The notes under the pieces: model-generated
What the model saw: only the letters and a program-made list of their open reading frames with translations
Told to the model about the DNA's origin: nothing
Databases searched by the model: none
Shown here: piece after piece, positions 53,917-63,952 of the stretch
Layout of the letters: every line of letters starts with the position of its first letter
How positions within the stretch are numbered: the first letter of the stretch is position 1
Assembly (NCBI RefSeq): GCF_027941955.1
Contig: NZ_CP115960.1
Coordinates: 2,046,001-2,110,000 of the forward strand
Direction of reading: 5' to 3'
DNA from: Sphingomonas sp. 7/4-4
Lineage (GTDB): Bacteria; Pseudomonadota; Alphaproteobacteria; Sphingomonadales; Sphingomonadaceae
DNA length: 64,000 nucleotides
Position numbers and translations under genes: made by a program

Positions 53917-55113
53917 TCAATCATCGCTCGGCGGCGCATAGGCGCGGGCGCCCGCGCTCATCCGCTCGACGCACTCGGCGATATGGCTCTCGTCGATCAC
54001 CAGCGGCGGCAGCACGCGGAACACGTTCTCGCCCGCCGCCACGGTCAGCAGCCCGTGATTGTCGCGCAGATGCGCCACGAAGTCGCGCGCCACCGCCGGC
54101 TCCTTGAGCTTGATGCCGAGCATCAGCCCCTTGCCGCGGATCTCCTCGAACAGGTGATCGTGATTGGGGATCATCTGTTCGAATGCCTGGCGCAGCCGAT
54201 CGCCCATCTTGACGACATGTTCGAAAAAGCCGGGCTCGAGCATCACGTCGAGGATCGCCTGCCCTGCCGCCATGCCGAGCGGGTTGCCGCCATAGGTCGA
54301 GCCGTGCGTGCCGATCACCATTCCCTTGGCCGCCTCCTCGGTGGCGAGGCACGCGCCGAGCGGGAAACCGCCACCGATGCCCTTGGCCGCGGTCAGGATG
54401 TCGGGGGTGATGCCGTAATGCTCGTACGCCCACATCTTGCCGGTCCGGCCATAGCCGCACTGGATCTCGTCGAGAATCAGCAGCAGGCCGTGCTCGTCGC
54501 AGGCCTTGCGCAGGCCCTGGATGAACTCGGGCGTGCCGGCGGTCATCCCGCCCTCGCCCTGCACCGTCTCGACGAGGAAGCCCGCGGTCTCGTCGTCGAT
54601 CGCGGCGAGCGCGCCTTCGAGATCGTTGAACTTCACATAGTCGAACCCGGGCAGCAGCGGCTCGAAGCCGTCGCGCATCTTGGGCTGGTCGGTGGCCGAG
54701 ATCGCCCCGATCGAACGGCCGTGAAAGGCGTTCTTGAAGGTGATGAGCTTGTGGCGCTGCGGGTTGCCGTTGACGTAATGATAGCGGCGCGCGGTCTTGA
54801 TCGCGCACTCGATCGCCTCGACTCCGGAATTGGTGAAGAACACCGTGTCGGCGAAGCTGTTGTCGACGATCCGCTGCGCCAGCGCCTCGCCCTGCGGCGA
54901 GCCGTAGAGGTTGGAGACGTGCATCAGCGTCGCCGCCTGCTCCTGGATCGCCTTGGTCAGATGCGGGTGGCCATGGCCCAGCGCGTTGACGGCGATCCCG
55001 GCGGCGAAATCGAGATACTTCTCGCCGCGCTCGCCATAGAGGTACACGCCCTCGCCTCGCACCGGCCGCACACCGCACCGCGGGTAAACGGGCATCAGCG
55101 GAGTGATAGGCAT
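53917..55113 (-). CDS. argD: Acetylornithine/succinylornithine aminotransferase
   Basis: A class III PLP aminotransferase of arginine (and lysine) synthesis. 398 residues. Family blocks are YLDFAAGIAVNALGHGHPHL, FFTNSGVEAIECAIKTAR, FHGRSIGAISAT, LLILDEIQCGYGRTGKMW, ILTAAKGIGGGFPLGACLAT (Schiff-base Lys) and HGSTYGGNPLG. ATG 55113 (MPITPLMPVYPR) fits; longer frames run back through a terminator. Confidence 0.97.
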   Translation of the reverse strand: MPITPLMPVYPRCGVRPVRGEGVYLYGERGEKYLDFAAGIAVNALGHGHPHLTKAIQEQAATLMHVSNLYGSPQGEALAQRIVDNSFADTVFFTNSGVEAIECAIKTARRYHYVNGNPQRHKLITFKNAFHGRSIGAISATDQPKMRDGFEPLLPGFDYVKFNDLEGALAAIDDETAGFLVETVQGEGGMTAGTPEFIQGLRKACDEHGLLLILDEIQCGYGRTGKMWAYEHYGITPDILTAAKGIGGGFPLGACLATEEAAKGMVIGTHGSTYGGNPLGMAAGQAILDVMLEPGFFEHVVKMGDRLRQAFEQMIPNHDHLFEEIRGKGLMLGIKLKEPAVARDFVAHLRDNHGLLTVAAGENVFRVLPPLVIDESHIAECVERMSAGARAYAPPSDD

Positions 55114-55160
55114 GGGAACGGTACCTCCTCGAGAAAAGCTGGGTTGAGCTCCAGAAACGC

Positions 55161-55185
55161 AAAAGGGCGGCCAACCGGACCGCCC
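55161..55185 (-). terminator. Terminator between the ABC permease and argD
   Basis: On the minus strand CCGCCC-type stem ... CCGCCC complement: GGGCGG (55180-55185 complement) pairs with CCGCCC (55165-55170 complement), then TTTT. Confidence 0.7.
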
Positions 55186-55270
55186 GGAGCGGGTGTTTAC
55201 GAGCAGCGCCACACCTGCGTCAATATTCGTTTGGGCGGAGCCCCATGCATCGCCGCCATGCGACGGGCAT

Positions 55271-56126
55271 CTAGTTCTTGAGCTTCCAGCCCTTGCGCAG
55301 CAGCCAGTAGCACAACAACCCCAATGCGGCATCGAGCGCGAGGATGATTCCGCTGCCGGTCAGGATCGGCGAGATCCGCGACGCCGAGAAAGCCGTAGCG
55401 GAAGCCCGAGATGATGTAGAAGAACGGGTTGAGATGGCTGATCGTCTGGAACACCGGCGAGAGCCTGTCGACCGAGTAGAAGGTGCCCGACAGCAGCGAC
55501 AGCGGCGCCACGACGAAGTTGCTCACCGCCGCGGCGTGATCGAACTTCTCCGCCCAGATCGAAGTGAGCACGCCGAGCAGCGACAGGAACAGTGCGCCGA
55601 GGAAACCGAACCACAGGATCGCCCAGAAATGCCGCGGCGTCACGTCGACGCCTGGCCACAACGCCATTGCCAGCCACACCGTCGCGCCGACGCAGAAGGC
55701 GCGGGTCACCGCGCCGCCGCACAGGCCCGCAAGCAGCTCGCCGGTCGAAAGCGGCGGCATCAGATAGTCGACGATCGTCCCCTGGATCTTGCCGACGAGC
55801 AATGAGAAGCTCGAATTGGCGAAGGCATTTTGCAACATGCCCATCACGATCAGCCCGGGCGCGATGAAATCGGCGAAGTGGATGCTGTGCCCCTGCAGCT
55901 CGATCGTGCGCCCGCCGCCGCCCAGTGCGACGGTGAAAATCACCAGAAACAGCAAGGTCGTGACCGCTGGTGCCCAGATCGTCTGGAGCTGCACCTTGAA
56001 GAAACGGCGCACCTCCTTGATATAGAGGGTACGCAGTCCTCCCCAATTCACGTTGCGAATCACCGGAACGCCGGGTTCGGGGAGACTATGGCTGATTTTG
56101 GGGCCGGATTCCGGGTAGCTGCTCAT
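55271..56126 (-). CDS. ABC-2 type transporter permease, one frame break
   Basis: A membrane permease of about 285 residues. Six hydrophobic helices, for example TIWAPAVTTLLFLVIFTVALG, FADFIAPGLIVMGMLQNAFAN, AILWFGFLGALFLSLLGVL, and the family loop GTIVDYLMPPLSTGELL. A shift by one (or two missing) near 55383 after FGFRYGFLGVAD restores SPILTGSGIILALDAALGL and ends KGWKLKN. The ATPase partner is not in the window. It may export polysaccharide, lipid or a drug. Confidence 0.88.
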
Positions 56127-56178
56127 CGCATGTTCGCGTAAACGCTGCCCGCGCCGCCCGCAAGTTGAAGGAAGATAA

Positions 56179-56841
56179 GTGAGCTGGACCGAAGAGCGTA
56201 TCGATACGCTGAAGAAGATGTGGGACAGCGGCCTGACCGCGACCCAGATCGCCGAGGAGCTCGGCGGCGTGTCACGCAATGCCGTGATCGGCAAGGCGCA
56301 CCGGCTGGGTCTCCAGTCGCGCCCGTCGCCGGTCAAGCCCAACGAGCCGAAGGCCGAGGCCGCGCCCGCAGCGCCCAGGCCAGCCGCGCCTGTTGCTGCG
56401 CCGGCCCCCAGAGCGCCCGTAGCGCCCGCCCCCAAGGCGCCGGTCGAGGCCGCCGCTCCCGGCGCCGCGGCACCGGCTGCCGAGCCCAAGCCCGAATCGA
56501 ACGCGCCCGTGCTGCGCTCGGTCGGTCCCGGCGGCTTCCTCCGCCAGAATCCCGGCGAGCAGTCCGCACCGATCACGCCGGCCCCGCCGCGCCGTCTGGT
56601 CCCGGCCAAGCCGAGCGACGCGATCGCGGGCAAGACCAGCCTGCTCGATCTCAACGACCGCATCTGCAAATGGCCGCTCGGCCATCCGGGCGAGCCCGAC
56701 TTCCATTTCTGCGGCGAAAAGGTGAATCCGGGCTTCCCGTATTGCGTCGCGCATTGCGGCCACGCCTATCAGGCGCAGCTCCCCCGCCGCGATCGCCGTC
56801 CCCCGCCGCCTTTGCCCTTCGGCGGCCCGCGGGTGCGCTGA
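56179..56841 (+). CDS. gcrA: GcrA cell-cycle regulator
   Basis: GcrA binds sigma-70 and methylated GANTC-containing promoters to activate cell-cycle genes in alphaproteobacteria. Residues 1-50 (SWTEERIDTLKKMW...LGGVSRNAVIGKAHRLGL) are the helix-turn-helix DNA domain; an Ala/Pro-rich linker follows, then the conserved C-terminus CKWPLGHPGEPDFHFCGEKVNPGFPYCVAHCGHAYQ. 220 residues, longer than Caulobacter because of the linker. A GTG start at 56179 follows GAAGGAAGAT. Confidence 0.96.
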   Translation: MSWTEERIDTLKKMWDSGLTATQIAEELGGVSRNAVIGKAHRLGLQSRPSPVKPNEPKAEAAPAAPRPAAPVAAPAPRAPVAPAPKAPVEAAAPGAAAPAAEPKPESNAPVLRSVGPGGFLRQNPGEQSAPITPAPPRRLVPAKPSDAIAGKTSLLDLNDRICKWPLGHPGEPDFHFCGEKVNPGFPYCVAHCGHAYQAQLPRRDRRPPPPLPFGGPRVR

Positions 56842-56859
56842 TCCGATCCTGAAGTTCGC

Positions 56860-56888
56860 ATCGCCCCGGAACCCGGTTCCGGGGCGAT
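56860..56888 (+). terminator. Terminator after gcrA
   Basis: ATCGCCCCGGAACC pairs exactly with GGTTCCGGGGCGAT, then TGCTTTG. Confidence 0.8.
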
Positions 56889-56948
56889 TGCTTTGGGATG
56901 TCGATGTTGGCTTCTATAGCCGCCGCCCCGGATATAAATGCCGGCGCG

Positions 56949-58115
56949 TCAGGGCCGATGGAATTGGTCGGGATATTCCCAGCGCCACGGCAGGCCCATC
57001 TCGCCGAGCACCGCCTTCACCAGCTCGGGGAACGCCGCTTCGGCGCGCACATCGTTCGACAGGAGAACGATGCAGCGCTTTCCGCGCTCGATGCACACGA
57101 GGTTGTTGCCGGTCGAGATCATTGTGTCCGCTCTTGAAGAAGCCGGGGCCCTGCGGCCCGGTAAACGCTATCACTCCCAGTCCAGCCGCGAACCCCTTCG
57201 GCCGGGAGGCCGGGGCAGATCGGGCTGCAGCGTCGGGAATTGCGAGGACGTGGTGATCGGCAATTGCCCGCGCACCATCTCGCGGCGCGCCTTCGCGCTC
57301 AGCCCGTCGCCGCGCGCCAGCCCGGCCGCGAAGCGCGCCATGTCGGCGATGGTCGTGTCCATCGAACCCGCCGCGCGGACCCGGCTGCGCTCGTCGTGCG
57401 GCTCGACCTTGCCCTCCGCGGTCCAGCCGTCCGCCAGGTTGCGCGCAAAATCGGCGCGCCATTTCATGCTGGTGTTGGTCATGCCGAAGCGATCGAACAC
57501 GCGGCGCTGCATCTCGGCGCCGAGGTCGAGGTCCAAGCCCTTCTCGATTGCGAACTGGAGCAGGAGGATGCCCTCGCCCGAATAGGCGTAGCGGCTGCCG
57601 GGCTCGAAATGGATGCGCAGTTTCTCGTCGGGCTCGAGAAACGCGAAATTGGCGAAACCGGTGCTGTGGGTCAGCACCATCCGCGGCGTGATCTTGCGCC
57701 AGCGCGGATCGCCGGCGAGATCACCCCAATTCCCGTAAGCTTCGAGATTGCCATAATCGGGCAGCGGTTTCGGCAGCATGTCGGCGATCGGCTTGTCGAG
57801 GTCGATCTTCCCCTCATCGACCAATTGCATCACCGTGTAGGCGAACACGGCCTTGGTCAGCGACGCGCCGTACATCACCGTGTCGGTATCGAGCGATGCG
57901 CCCGCGGCGTTGCGCGCGCCGAAGCTTCGCACGACCACCGGCTTCCCGTCCTCGATCGTCGCTATCGCGAGCCCTTTGGCGCCGGTGCGCGCCATCGCAG
58001 CCTTGACCGCCGCATCGATCGCCGCGGCGTCCCGGGTTTGTGCCTGGCCGGCATTGGGAAGAGTCGCGGCGAGCAATGCCGCGATCGTTGCTGCCCGCTT
58101 GACGATCCGCATCAT
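56949..58115 (-). CDS. Exported serine beta-lactamase-family hydrolase, two frame breaks
   Basis: About 388 residues with a signal peptide (AATIAALLAATLPNAGQAQ). YGASLTKAVFAYTVMQ carries the SxxK nucleophile, YAYSGEG a Tyr of class C type and KSGHN the third motif. The frame is lost at GGGG 57212-57215 and again near 57120; read through, PASRPKGFAAGLGVIAFTGPQGPGFFKSGHN and CIERGKRCIVLLSNDVRAEAAF follow, stopping at 56949. It is probably a class C-like esterase, peptidase or lactamase. ATG 58115 has GGGGAGAG upstream. Confidence 0.87.
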
Positions 58116-58250
58116 CTCTCCCCGTTCGATTCCCGGCGAGAGCGTAAAAGCGGCGCCCAAGCCACGCAACCGCGCATAAGTTCTCTTTTTGTTCTTTTCT
58201 GCCGCGATGCGTTCTGATATGCAGTCGCGCAAGCGAAGGAGATCGACGCC

Positions 58251-58412
58251 ATGTATTTGCAGCCAGCCGAATGGTCGAACGCCGGCATCGCCCGCGCCAC
58301 CGGGCCGCGCAGCATCGGCAGCATCCTGAGCGCGATGCCCGAAGTGGCCGCGCTCCGCGCCGCGAAGGACGGTCGTTTGCGCAACCTTGCCTTGCGCCGC
58401 AATTCGGCGTGA
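58251..58412 (+). CDS. Small 53-residue protein
   Basis: A short gene starting ATG 58251 with AAGGAG ideally spaced upstream and ending TGA 58410-58412, 15 bp before parE. The sequence MYLQPAEWSNAGIARATG... is basic with an Ala/Arg-rich helix (EVAALRAAKDGRLRNLALRR). No known family. The strong Shine-Dalgarno sequence favours a real gene. Confidence 0.55.
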   Translation: MYLQPAEWSNAGIARATGPRSIGSILSAMPEVAALRAAKDGRLRNLALRRNSA

Positions 58413-58427
58413 CCCTATACCCTTTGC

Positions 58428-60407
58428 ATGTCTGAAGACCTGTTTGCCGCGCCGGGCGTTCCCTCCGGCACTTATGACGCCTCCTCGATCGAAGTGCTGG
58501 AAGGGCTCGAGCCTGTCCGGCGGCGCCCCGGCATGTATATCGGTGGCACCGACGAGCGCGCGCTCCATCACCTCGCCGCCGAAGTGCTCGACAATGCGAT
58601 GGACGAGGCGGTGGCGGGCCACGCCAACCGCATCGAGATCGTGCTCGAGGTCGGCAACCGGCTGACCATCGTCGACAATGGCCGCGGCATGCCGATCGAT
58701 CCGCACCCCAAATTCCCCGACAAGTCGGCGCTCGAAGTGATCCTCTCGATGCTCCATTCGGGCGGCAAATTCTCGGGCAAGGCGTACGCCACCTCTGGCG
58801 GCCTCCACGGCGTCGGCATCAGCGTCGTCAACGCGCTGTCGGTCGACACGGTCGTGGAAGTGGCGCGCGACAAGCAGCTCTATCGCCAGCGCTTCAGCCA
58901 GGGCCAGACGCTCGGGCCGCTCGAGCATCTCGGCGGCACGCCCAACCGGCGCGGCACATCGGTGGCATTCACTCCCGACACCGAGATTTTCGGTGAGATG
59001 CTGTTCAAGCCCGCCCGGCTCTACAAGCTGGCGCGCTCCAAGGCGTATCTATTTGCGGGCGTCGAAATCCGCTGGAAATGCGATCCCTCGCTGATTTCCG
59101 ACGAAACGCCACCTGAAGCGGTGTTCCAGTTCCCCGGCGGCCTTGCCGATCACCTCAAGGAGCAGATCGCCGGCCGCGAATGCGCCACCGCGGAGTTCTT
59201 CGTCGGGCAACAGGACTTTCCCGGCGAGGATCAGGGCCGCGTCGAATGGGCAGTCGCCTGGCCGCTGTGGAGCGACGGCAGCTACAGCTGGTATTGCAAC
59301 ACCATCCCGACGCCCGATGGCGGCAGCCACGAGCAGGGCCTGCGCCAGGCGCTCACGCGCGGCATCCGCGCGTTCGGCGAGCTGGTCGGCCAGAAAAAGG
59401 CCAAGGACATCACCGCCGACGACGTGATGGTCGGCTCCGAGCTGATGCTCTCGGTGTTCATCCGCGAGCCGCAATTCCAGTCGCAGACCAAGGACCGGCT
59501 GACTTCGCCCGAAGCGACCGCCTTGGTCGAACGCGCGGTGCGTGATCATTTCGACCATTTCCTCTCGGACCATATGGACCGCGGCAAGGCCTTGCTCGGC
59601 TATGTGCTCGATCGCATGGACGAGCGCCTGCGCCGCAAGCAGGAGCGCGAGGTCAAGCGCAAGACCGCGACTTCGGCGCGCAAGCTGCGCCTCCCCGGCA
59701 AGCTCACCGATTGCGCCGCCGACAGCCCGGAGGGCACCGAGCTGTTCATCGTCGAAGGCGATTCGGCCGGCGGCTCGGCCAAGCAGGCGCGCGACCGCAA
59801 GACGCAGGCAATCCTCCCCATTCGCGGCAAGATCCTCAACGTCGCATCGGCCACCGCCGCCAAGATTCTCGCCAATCAGGAGATCGCCGACCTGGTCCTC
59901 GCGATGGGCTGCGGCACGCGGAAGGACTGCATCCCCGAGAATCTGCGCTACGAACGCATCATCATCATGACCGACGCCGATGTCGACGGCGCACACATCG
60001 CGACCTTGCTGATGACCTTCTTCTTCCAGGAGATGCCCGAGCTCGTCCGGCAGGGGCATCTCTATCTCGCCCAGCCGCCGCTCTATCGCCTGACCGTGGG
60101 CTCGAAGAGCCTCTATGCCCGCGACGACGCGCACCGGCTCGAGATCGAGACCACGGCATTCAAGGGCAAGAAGGTCGAGGTCAGCCGCTTCAAGGGCCTT
60201 GGCGAGATGAACCCCAACCAGCTCAAGGAAACCACGATGGACCCGAAGACGCGCGGGCTGCTGCGCGTCACGCTGCCGCAGGAATATGAGGAGCGCGCGG
60301 GCGTGAAGGATCTGGTCGACCGGCTGATGGGCAACAATCCCGCGCACCGCTTCGCCTTCATCCAGGAAAATGCCGCGCGGCTCGACGAGGAAGTCATCGA
60401 CGCCTGA
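58428..60407 (+). CDS. parE: DNA topoisomerase IV subunit B
   Basis: A 659-residue ATPase subunit that decatenates chromosomes. The GHKL ATP site is VLDNAMDEAVAG, VDNGRGMPID and GGLHGVGISVVNAL; the TOPRIM domain has LFIVEGDSAGGSAKQARDRKTQAILPIRGKILN and MTDADVDGAHIATLLMTFFF. FKGLGEMNPNQLKETTMDP ends the core. ParE rather than GyrB is favoured by the short length lacking the GyrB insert. Confidence 0.96.
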   Translation: MSEDLFAAPGVPSGTYDASSIEVLEGLEPVRRRPGMYIGGTDERALHHLAAEVLDNAMDEAVAGHANRIEIVLEVGNRLTIVDNGRGMPIDPHPKFPDKSALEVILSMLHSGGKFSGKAYATSGGLHGVGISVVNALSVDTVVEVARDKQLYRQRFSQGQTLGPLEHLGGTPNRRGTSVAFTPDTEIFGEMLFKPARLYKLARSKAYLFAGVEIRWKCDPSLISDETPPEAVFQFPGGLADHLKEQIAGRECATAEFFVGQQDFPGEDQGRVEWAVAWPLWSDGSYSWYCNTIPTPDGGSHEQGLRQALTRGIRAFGELVGQKKAKDITADDVMVGSELMLSVFIREPQFQSQTKDRLTSPEATALVERAVRDHFDHFLSDHMDRGKALLGYVLDRMDERLRRKQEREVKRKTATSARKLRLPGKLTDCAADSPEGTELFIVEGDSAGGSAKQARDRKTQAILPIRGKILNVASATAAKILANQEIADLVLAMGCGTRKDCIPENLRYERIIIMTDADVDGAHIATLLMTFFFQEMPELVRQGHLYLAQPPLYRLTVGSKSLYARDDAHRLEIETTAFKGKKVEVSRFKGLGEMNPNQLKETTMDPKTRGLLRVTLPQEYEERAGVKDLVDRLMGNNPAHRFAFIQENAARLDEEVIDA

Positions 60408-60477
60408 TTTCTCGGCGCCCCCTGTAAGAAATCCCGCCCTTCCCCGACTAAAGCTGTGAACGGGAGGGTAGCGCAGA

Positions 60478-60996
60478 ATGCACGGCGATCGGACAAGGCA
60501 GGACGCGCTCTACGCCGAGGCCGGCGCCGCGCACGCGCCGGCGATCGCCCGCCTCGCCCGCTCGGTTGAGGCCAATCCCGATCAGGCGCGCGATCTCGAG
60601 CAGGAAATCCACCTCGCTTTGTGGCGCAGCCTCGCCGGATTCGACGGCCGCTGCGCGGTCGCGACCTGGGTCTATCGTGTCGCGCACAATGTCGCTGCCA
60701 GCCACGCCGCCCGCGGGGCGCGCGCAGCCAAGCTCGTCGCGCTCGACGACGAGGCCTTGCTCTCCGGGAACGATCCCGAGGCCGAAATCGGCCACGCCCG
60801 CACGATCGAGCGCCTCAATGCGCTGATCCGCCGGCTCCAGCCGCCCGATCGCGAAGTGATGCTGCTCTATCTGGAGGGGCTCGACGCGCGCGCGATCGCC
60901 GAAATCACCGGCCTCGCCGCGAACCACGTCGCAGTGAAGGTCCATCGCATCAAGGCGCTGCTCGCGGCGCGTTTCCAAGCCGGAGAAGCGGCATGA
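60478..60996 (+). CDS. ECF-type sigma factor
   Basis: A 172-residue sigma-70-family protein. Region 2 is LEQEIHLALWRSLAGFDGRCAVATWVYRVAHNVAASHAAR; region 4 is LNALIRRLQPPDREVMLLYLEGLDARAIAEITGLAANHVAVKVHRIKALL. It probably directs a small stress or envelope regulon. The stop overlaps the following membrane protein ATG (ATGA), the usual layout for a sigma/anti-sigma pair. Confidence 0.93.
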   Translation: MHGDRTRQDALYAEAGAAHAPAIARLARSVEANPDQARDLEQEIHLALWRSLAGFDGRCAVATWVYRVAHNVAASHAARGARAAKLVALDDEALLSGNDPEAEIGHARTIERLNALIRRLQPPDREVMLLYLEGLDARAIAEITGLAANHVAVKVHRIKALLAARFQAGEAA

Positions 60997-61566
60997 CCGA
61001 CTCCATCACCGCACTCTGGGCGCAGCAGCACACAGACGCCGCACCACTCGACGCCGAAGCGCTCGCCCTCGCCGACACGCGCTTTCGCCGCCGTATCCGC
61101 CGGCGCGATACGATCGAGTATGTCGCCGGGCTGCTCGCGTCGGGCGTGTTCGTCAACACCGCCGTGCGCACCCCGGACTGGGGCGTCCGCATCGCCTGTG
61201 CCGCGATCATCCTCGGCGCGCTGATCGTGCTGTACAATTTGTGGCGTCGTCGTCCGGCCGCACACGATGCCGCACTGGGGGCTCCCAGCCTTGCCTTTCA
61301 TCGCGCGAGATCTAGTCACACAACGTGACGCGCTCACCACCGTCTGGCGCTGGTATCTCGCGCCGGTCGTCCCCGGCATGGTGCTGTTCCTGCTCGCCGT
61401 GCTGCGCGCCTCGGCCCAGCACATGCCCTTCTGGGCGGCGTTGCTCGCGATCACCGGGGTGGCCCTACCCGTCGTCGGGATCTTCTGGGGCATCCACCGC
61501 CTCAATCGTATCGGCGCGCGCCGCCTCCAGGCAATGATCGACGCGCTCGACCGCGGCGAAGTGTGA
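60993..61566 (+). CDS. Membrane protein, putative anti-sigma factor, one frame break
   Basis: A 191-residue protein after restoring a two-base loss in the CGCG repeat near 61303-61310. An N-terminal soluble segment (MTDSITALWAQQHTDAAPLDAE) precedes four hydrophobic segments (YVAGLLASGVF, IACAAIILGALIVLYNLW, YLAPVVPGMVLFLLAVL, LLAITGVALPVVGIFWGI). Overlap with the sigma gene suggests an anti-sigma or regulator, though no zinc-binding HxxxCxxC motif is visible. Confidence 0.7.
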
Positions 61567-61597
61567 CGGCTACACTCAATCCACGGGAGATTTCGAA

Positions 61598-62913
61598 ATG
61601 CGCCTGCTGCTGTCATGTCTGCTCGCTCTCGTCCCCGTCGCGGCGCACGCGCAAACCCCGCCCGCCGCACGGGCAGCGGCGCCGACACCCGCCTCCGCCT
61701 TCGAGGCACGCGCGAAGGAGCTCGCTACGCTGCTCGCGGACGCCGCCGGCTATGACAGCTTCTTCTCGCCGGGCTTCCGCGCCGCTGTACCCCGCGACAA
61801 ATTCGAGCCTACCCGTGCCAGCCTGCAGGAAGCCAATGGCCCGGTCACGGGCGTGCGCATCCGGGCGATGACCTCTCCTTGGGCGGGCACGCTCGAAGTC
61901 GATTACCGCGATGCAGTCGCGACCGTAGAGATGGTGGTCGACGCCACCGAACCGCATCAGGTCTCCGGTCTGCGCATCACCAACGTCAGCGGACGCGAGA
62001 AGAGCACGGACGAAGTCGCCGCCGCGATCCGTACGCTCCACGGCACTACCGGCTTCGCTCTCGCCAGGCTCGGCAACGGCGCACCCGAGCTGTTGATCCA
62101 ACACCAGCCGGACCGCCCCTTCGCGATCGGCTCCGCATTCAAGCTGATCATCCTCGCCGAACTGGTCCGCGCCACCAATGCCGGCGAGCGCAAATGGAAC
62201 GACATGGTCACGCTGGACGGCACACCGCTGCCGGGCGGCGGCTATTTCATGAAGCCCAAGGGCACGCAGGTCTCGCTGCGCGAGCTTGCGACGCAGATGA
62301 TCTCGATCAGCGATAACAGCGCCACCGACATCCTGCTGCACACGCTGGGCCGCGAGAAGGTCGAGGCGATGCTCCCGGTGGTCGGCGTCAAGGACCCGGT
62401 GCGCAACCGTCCGTTCCTCGGCGCGCTTGAATTGTTCAAATTGAAGGGGATCGAGGCGAACAATCTCGCCACGCGCTATCTCGCCGAGAACGAAGCCGGC
62501 CGGCGCCGCATGCTCGACGGGGAGATCGCCGGGCTGCCGCTGCTGCTGATCAAGCCGACGCTGTTCCGCGACGGCAAGCCGGTGCTGATCGAGCAGCTCG
62601 AATGGTTCCTCTCCCCGCCGACCTGGTGCGCGTAATGGACTGGCTCCGCCGCAACACCGAAGGCCCTAAGGGCGCCGATGCCCGCGCGGTGCTGTCGAAG
62701 AATCCCGGGATCGGCCCCGTTGCCGGCAAGTGGCAATGGGTCGGCTACAAGGGCGGCTCAGAGCCCGGCGTGATGAACATGACCCTGCTGCTCCAGGCAA
62801 AGGCCGGTGGCTGGTATGCTCTCACCGGAAGCTGGAACGACCCCGCACAGGCCGTGAGCGAAGGCCGCTTCGCTGCGCTGGTCACCCGCGCGGCGGAACT
62901 GGCGGCGCCATAG
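61598..62913 (+). CDS. Class A beta-lactamase-like serine hydrolase, one frame break
   Basis: A 438-residue exported protein with signal peptide (LLLSCLLALVPVAAHAQ). The active-site triad of class A enzymes is visible: FAIGSAFKLIIL (SxxK), MISISDNSATD (SDN) and VGYKGGSEPG (KGG in place of KTG). An N-terminal immunoglobulin/DUF-like domain (residues about 30-135) precedes it. One base missing in CCCC 62613-62616. May be an esterase or peptidase rather than an antibiotic lactamase. Confidence 0.87.
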
Positions 62914-62957
62914 CGGTACGACCACTGGCAGCTAACGCCCCACTAGCAGACATGCTT

Positions 62958-62971
62958 GCAATGTAGGATTT
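62958..62971 (+). repeat. Dispersed repeat GCAATGTAGGATTT, copy 2
   Basis: Exact match to 18463-18476. The surrounding gap 62914-63178 holds no gene that I can support. Confidence 0.6.
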
Positions 62972-63178
62972 CGTCTGACAGCCTCATCTAGCTCTTTGAC
63001 ATCGTAACGCCCCTCTCCTCCTGGTCGTGCGAAAGCAGGAGCATAGCGCCGCTTGGTCCACACCATCCTGGATTGCCTGCGCAGGAACAGGCCAGAACCA
63101 TGCAGGCAGTGTGACCCTAGTGTGACCTTTCGCGGCTAACCACCAATAGCCGACATTCGCCGCGCAAGGACTCGCGCC

Positions 63179-63433
63179 CTATCCCCGCATCCGCAGCCGA
63201 TGATACGCCGCCCGCGTCGAGATCGCCGCGATCGTCACCAGCACGCCGATCCCGAGCACGCCCACGCCCAACCAGAGCGGCACTGTCTCCACGCCCTTGC
63301 GATGAAGCAGCACCAGCAGCGCGCCCGCCAGTGACACGCCGATGCCTGCGCGCCGCAGCCGCAGCGCCACGCCGCGCAGCTCGCGATGATAGGCCGCGCG
63401 CTCGGCCGGGTCCTTCAGGTCAGGCGGCGCCAC
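63179..63433 (-). CDS. Small two-helix membrane protein
   Basis: An 84-residue protein from GTG 63433 with two hydrophobic helices (IGVSLAGALLVLL, LWLGVGVLGIGVLVTIAAI) and a basic end. Overlaps the 3' end of the GNAT gene by 14 bp. No family identified; a longer start at 63472 would overlap the GNAT gene more. Confidence 0.6.
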   Translation of the reverse strand: MAPPDLKDPAERAAYHRELRGVALRLRRAGIGVSLAGALLVLLHRKGVETVPLWLGVGVLGIGVLVTIAAISTRAAYHRLRMRG

Positions 63434-63938
63434 GCCATTCGTCCCGCAGCAACCCGTAGAGCGCAGTGTCACGCACGCCGATATGCGTCTCCCATTCGCC
63501 GCGTAATATGCCCTCGAGCTTGAAGCCGAGCTTTTCGAGCAGCCCGCGCGACGCCGCGTTCTCCGGATCGGTATCGGCGAACACGCGCCGCTGTCCTTCC
63601 GCGAAAAGCCGGTCGATCACGCCGCTGACCGCCTCGGCAGCGATCCCGCCGCCCCAATGCGCGCGCAGCGGCATATAGCCGATCTCGCTGACATTGCCCT
63701 GCCGCTTCTCGCCCGCCGCGACGAAACCGATCGCGGTGTCGTCACCCTTCAGCGTGATCGCCCAGCAGCGCCATTCGGGCGCTTCCTTCGCGAGATGCGC
63801 GCGCGTCTGTTCGATCCGGTCGTGCGGACCGCTCGACCACCAGCGCATCAGTTCCGCATCGGCATAGGCCGGGTGCAGCGCCTCGGCGTCAGCGAGGATG
63901 CGCGGCCGCAACCGCAGGCGCGCGGTCTCCAGCACCAT
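63420..63938 (-). CDS. GNAT acetyltransferase, RimJ/RimL-like
   Basis: A 172-residue N-acetyltransferase of the RimJ/RimL type. Blocks are LETARLRLRPRILADAEAL, WAITLKGDDTAIGFVAAGEK, VSEIGYMPLRAHWGGGIAAEAVSGVIDRLF, VFADTDPENAASRGLLEKLGFKLEGILRG. ATG 63938 chosen; a GTG at 63956 overlaps the preceding stop (GTGA) and is an alternative. Confidence 0.9.
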   Translation of the reverse strand: MVLETARLRLRPRILADAEALHPAYADAELMRWWSSGPHDRIEQTRAHLAKEAPEWRCWAITLKGDDTAIGFVAAGEKRQGNVSEIGYMPLRAHWGGGIAAEAVSGVIDRLFAEGQRRVFADTDPENAASRGLLEKLGFKLEGILRGEWETHIGVRDTALYGLLRDEWRGAA

Positions 63939-63952
63939 TGTTTCCCGCGCGA

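Noticed and set aside
53983-55281. 432-codon open frame antisense to argD
   Set aside because: Complementary frame of a certain aminotransferase gene.
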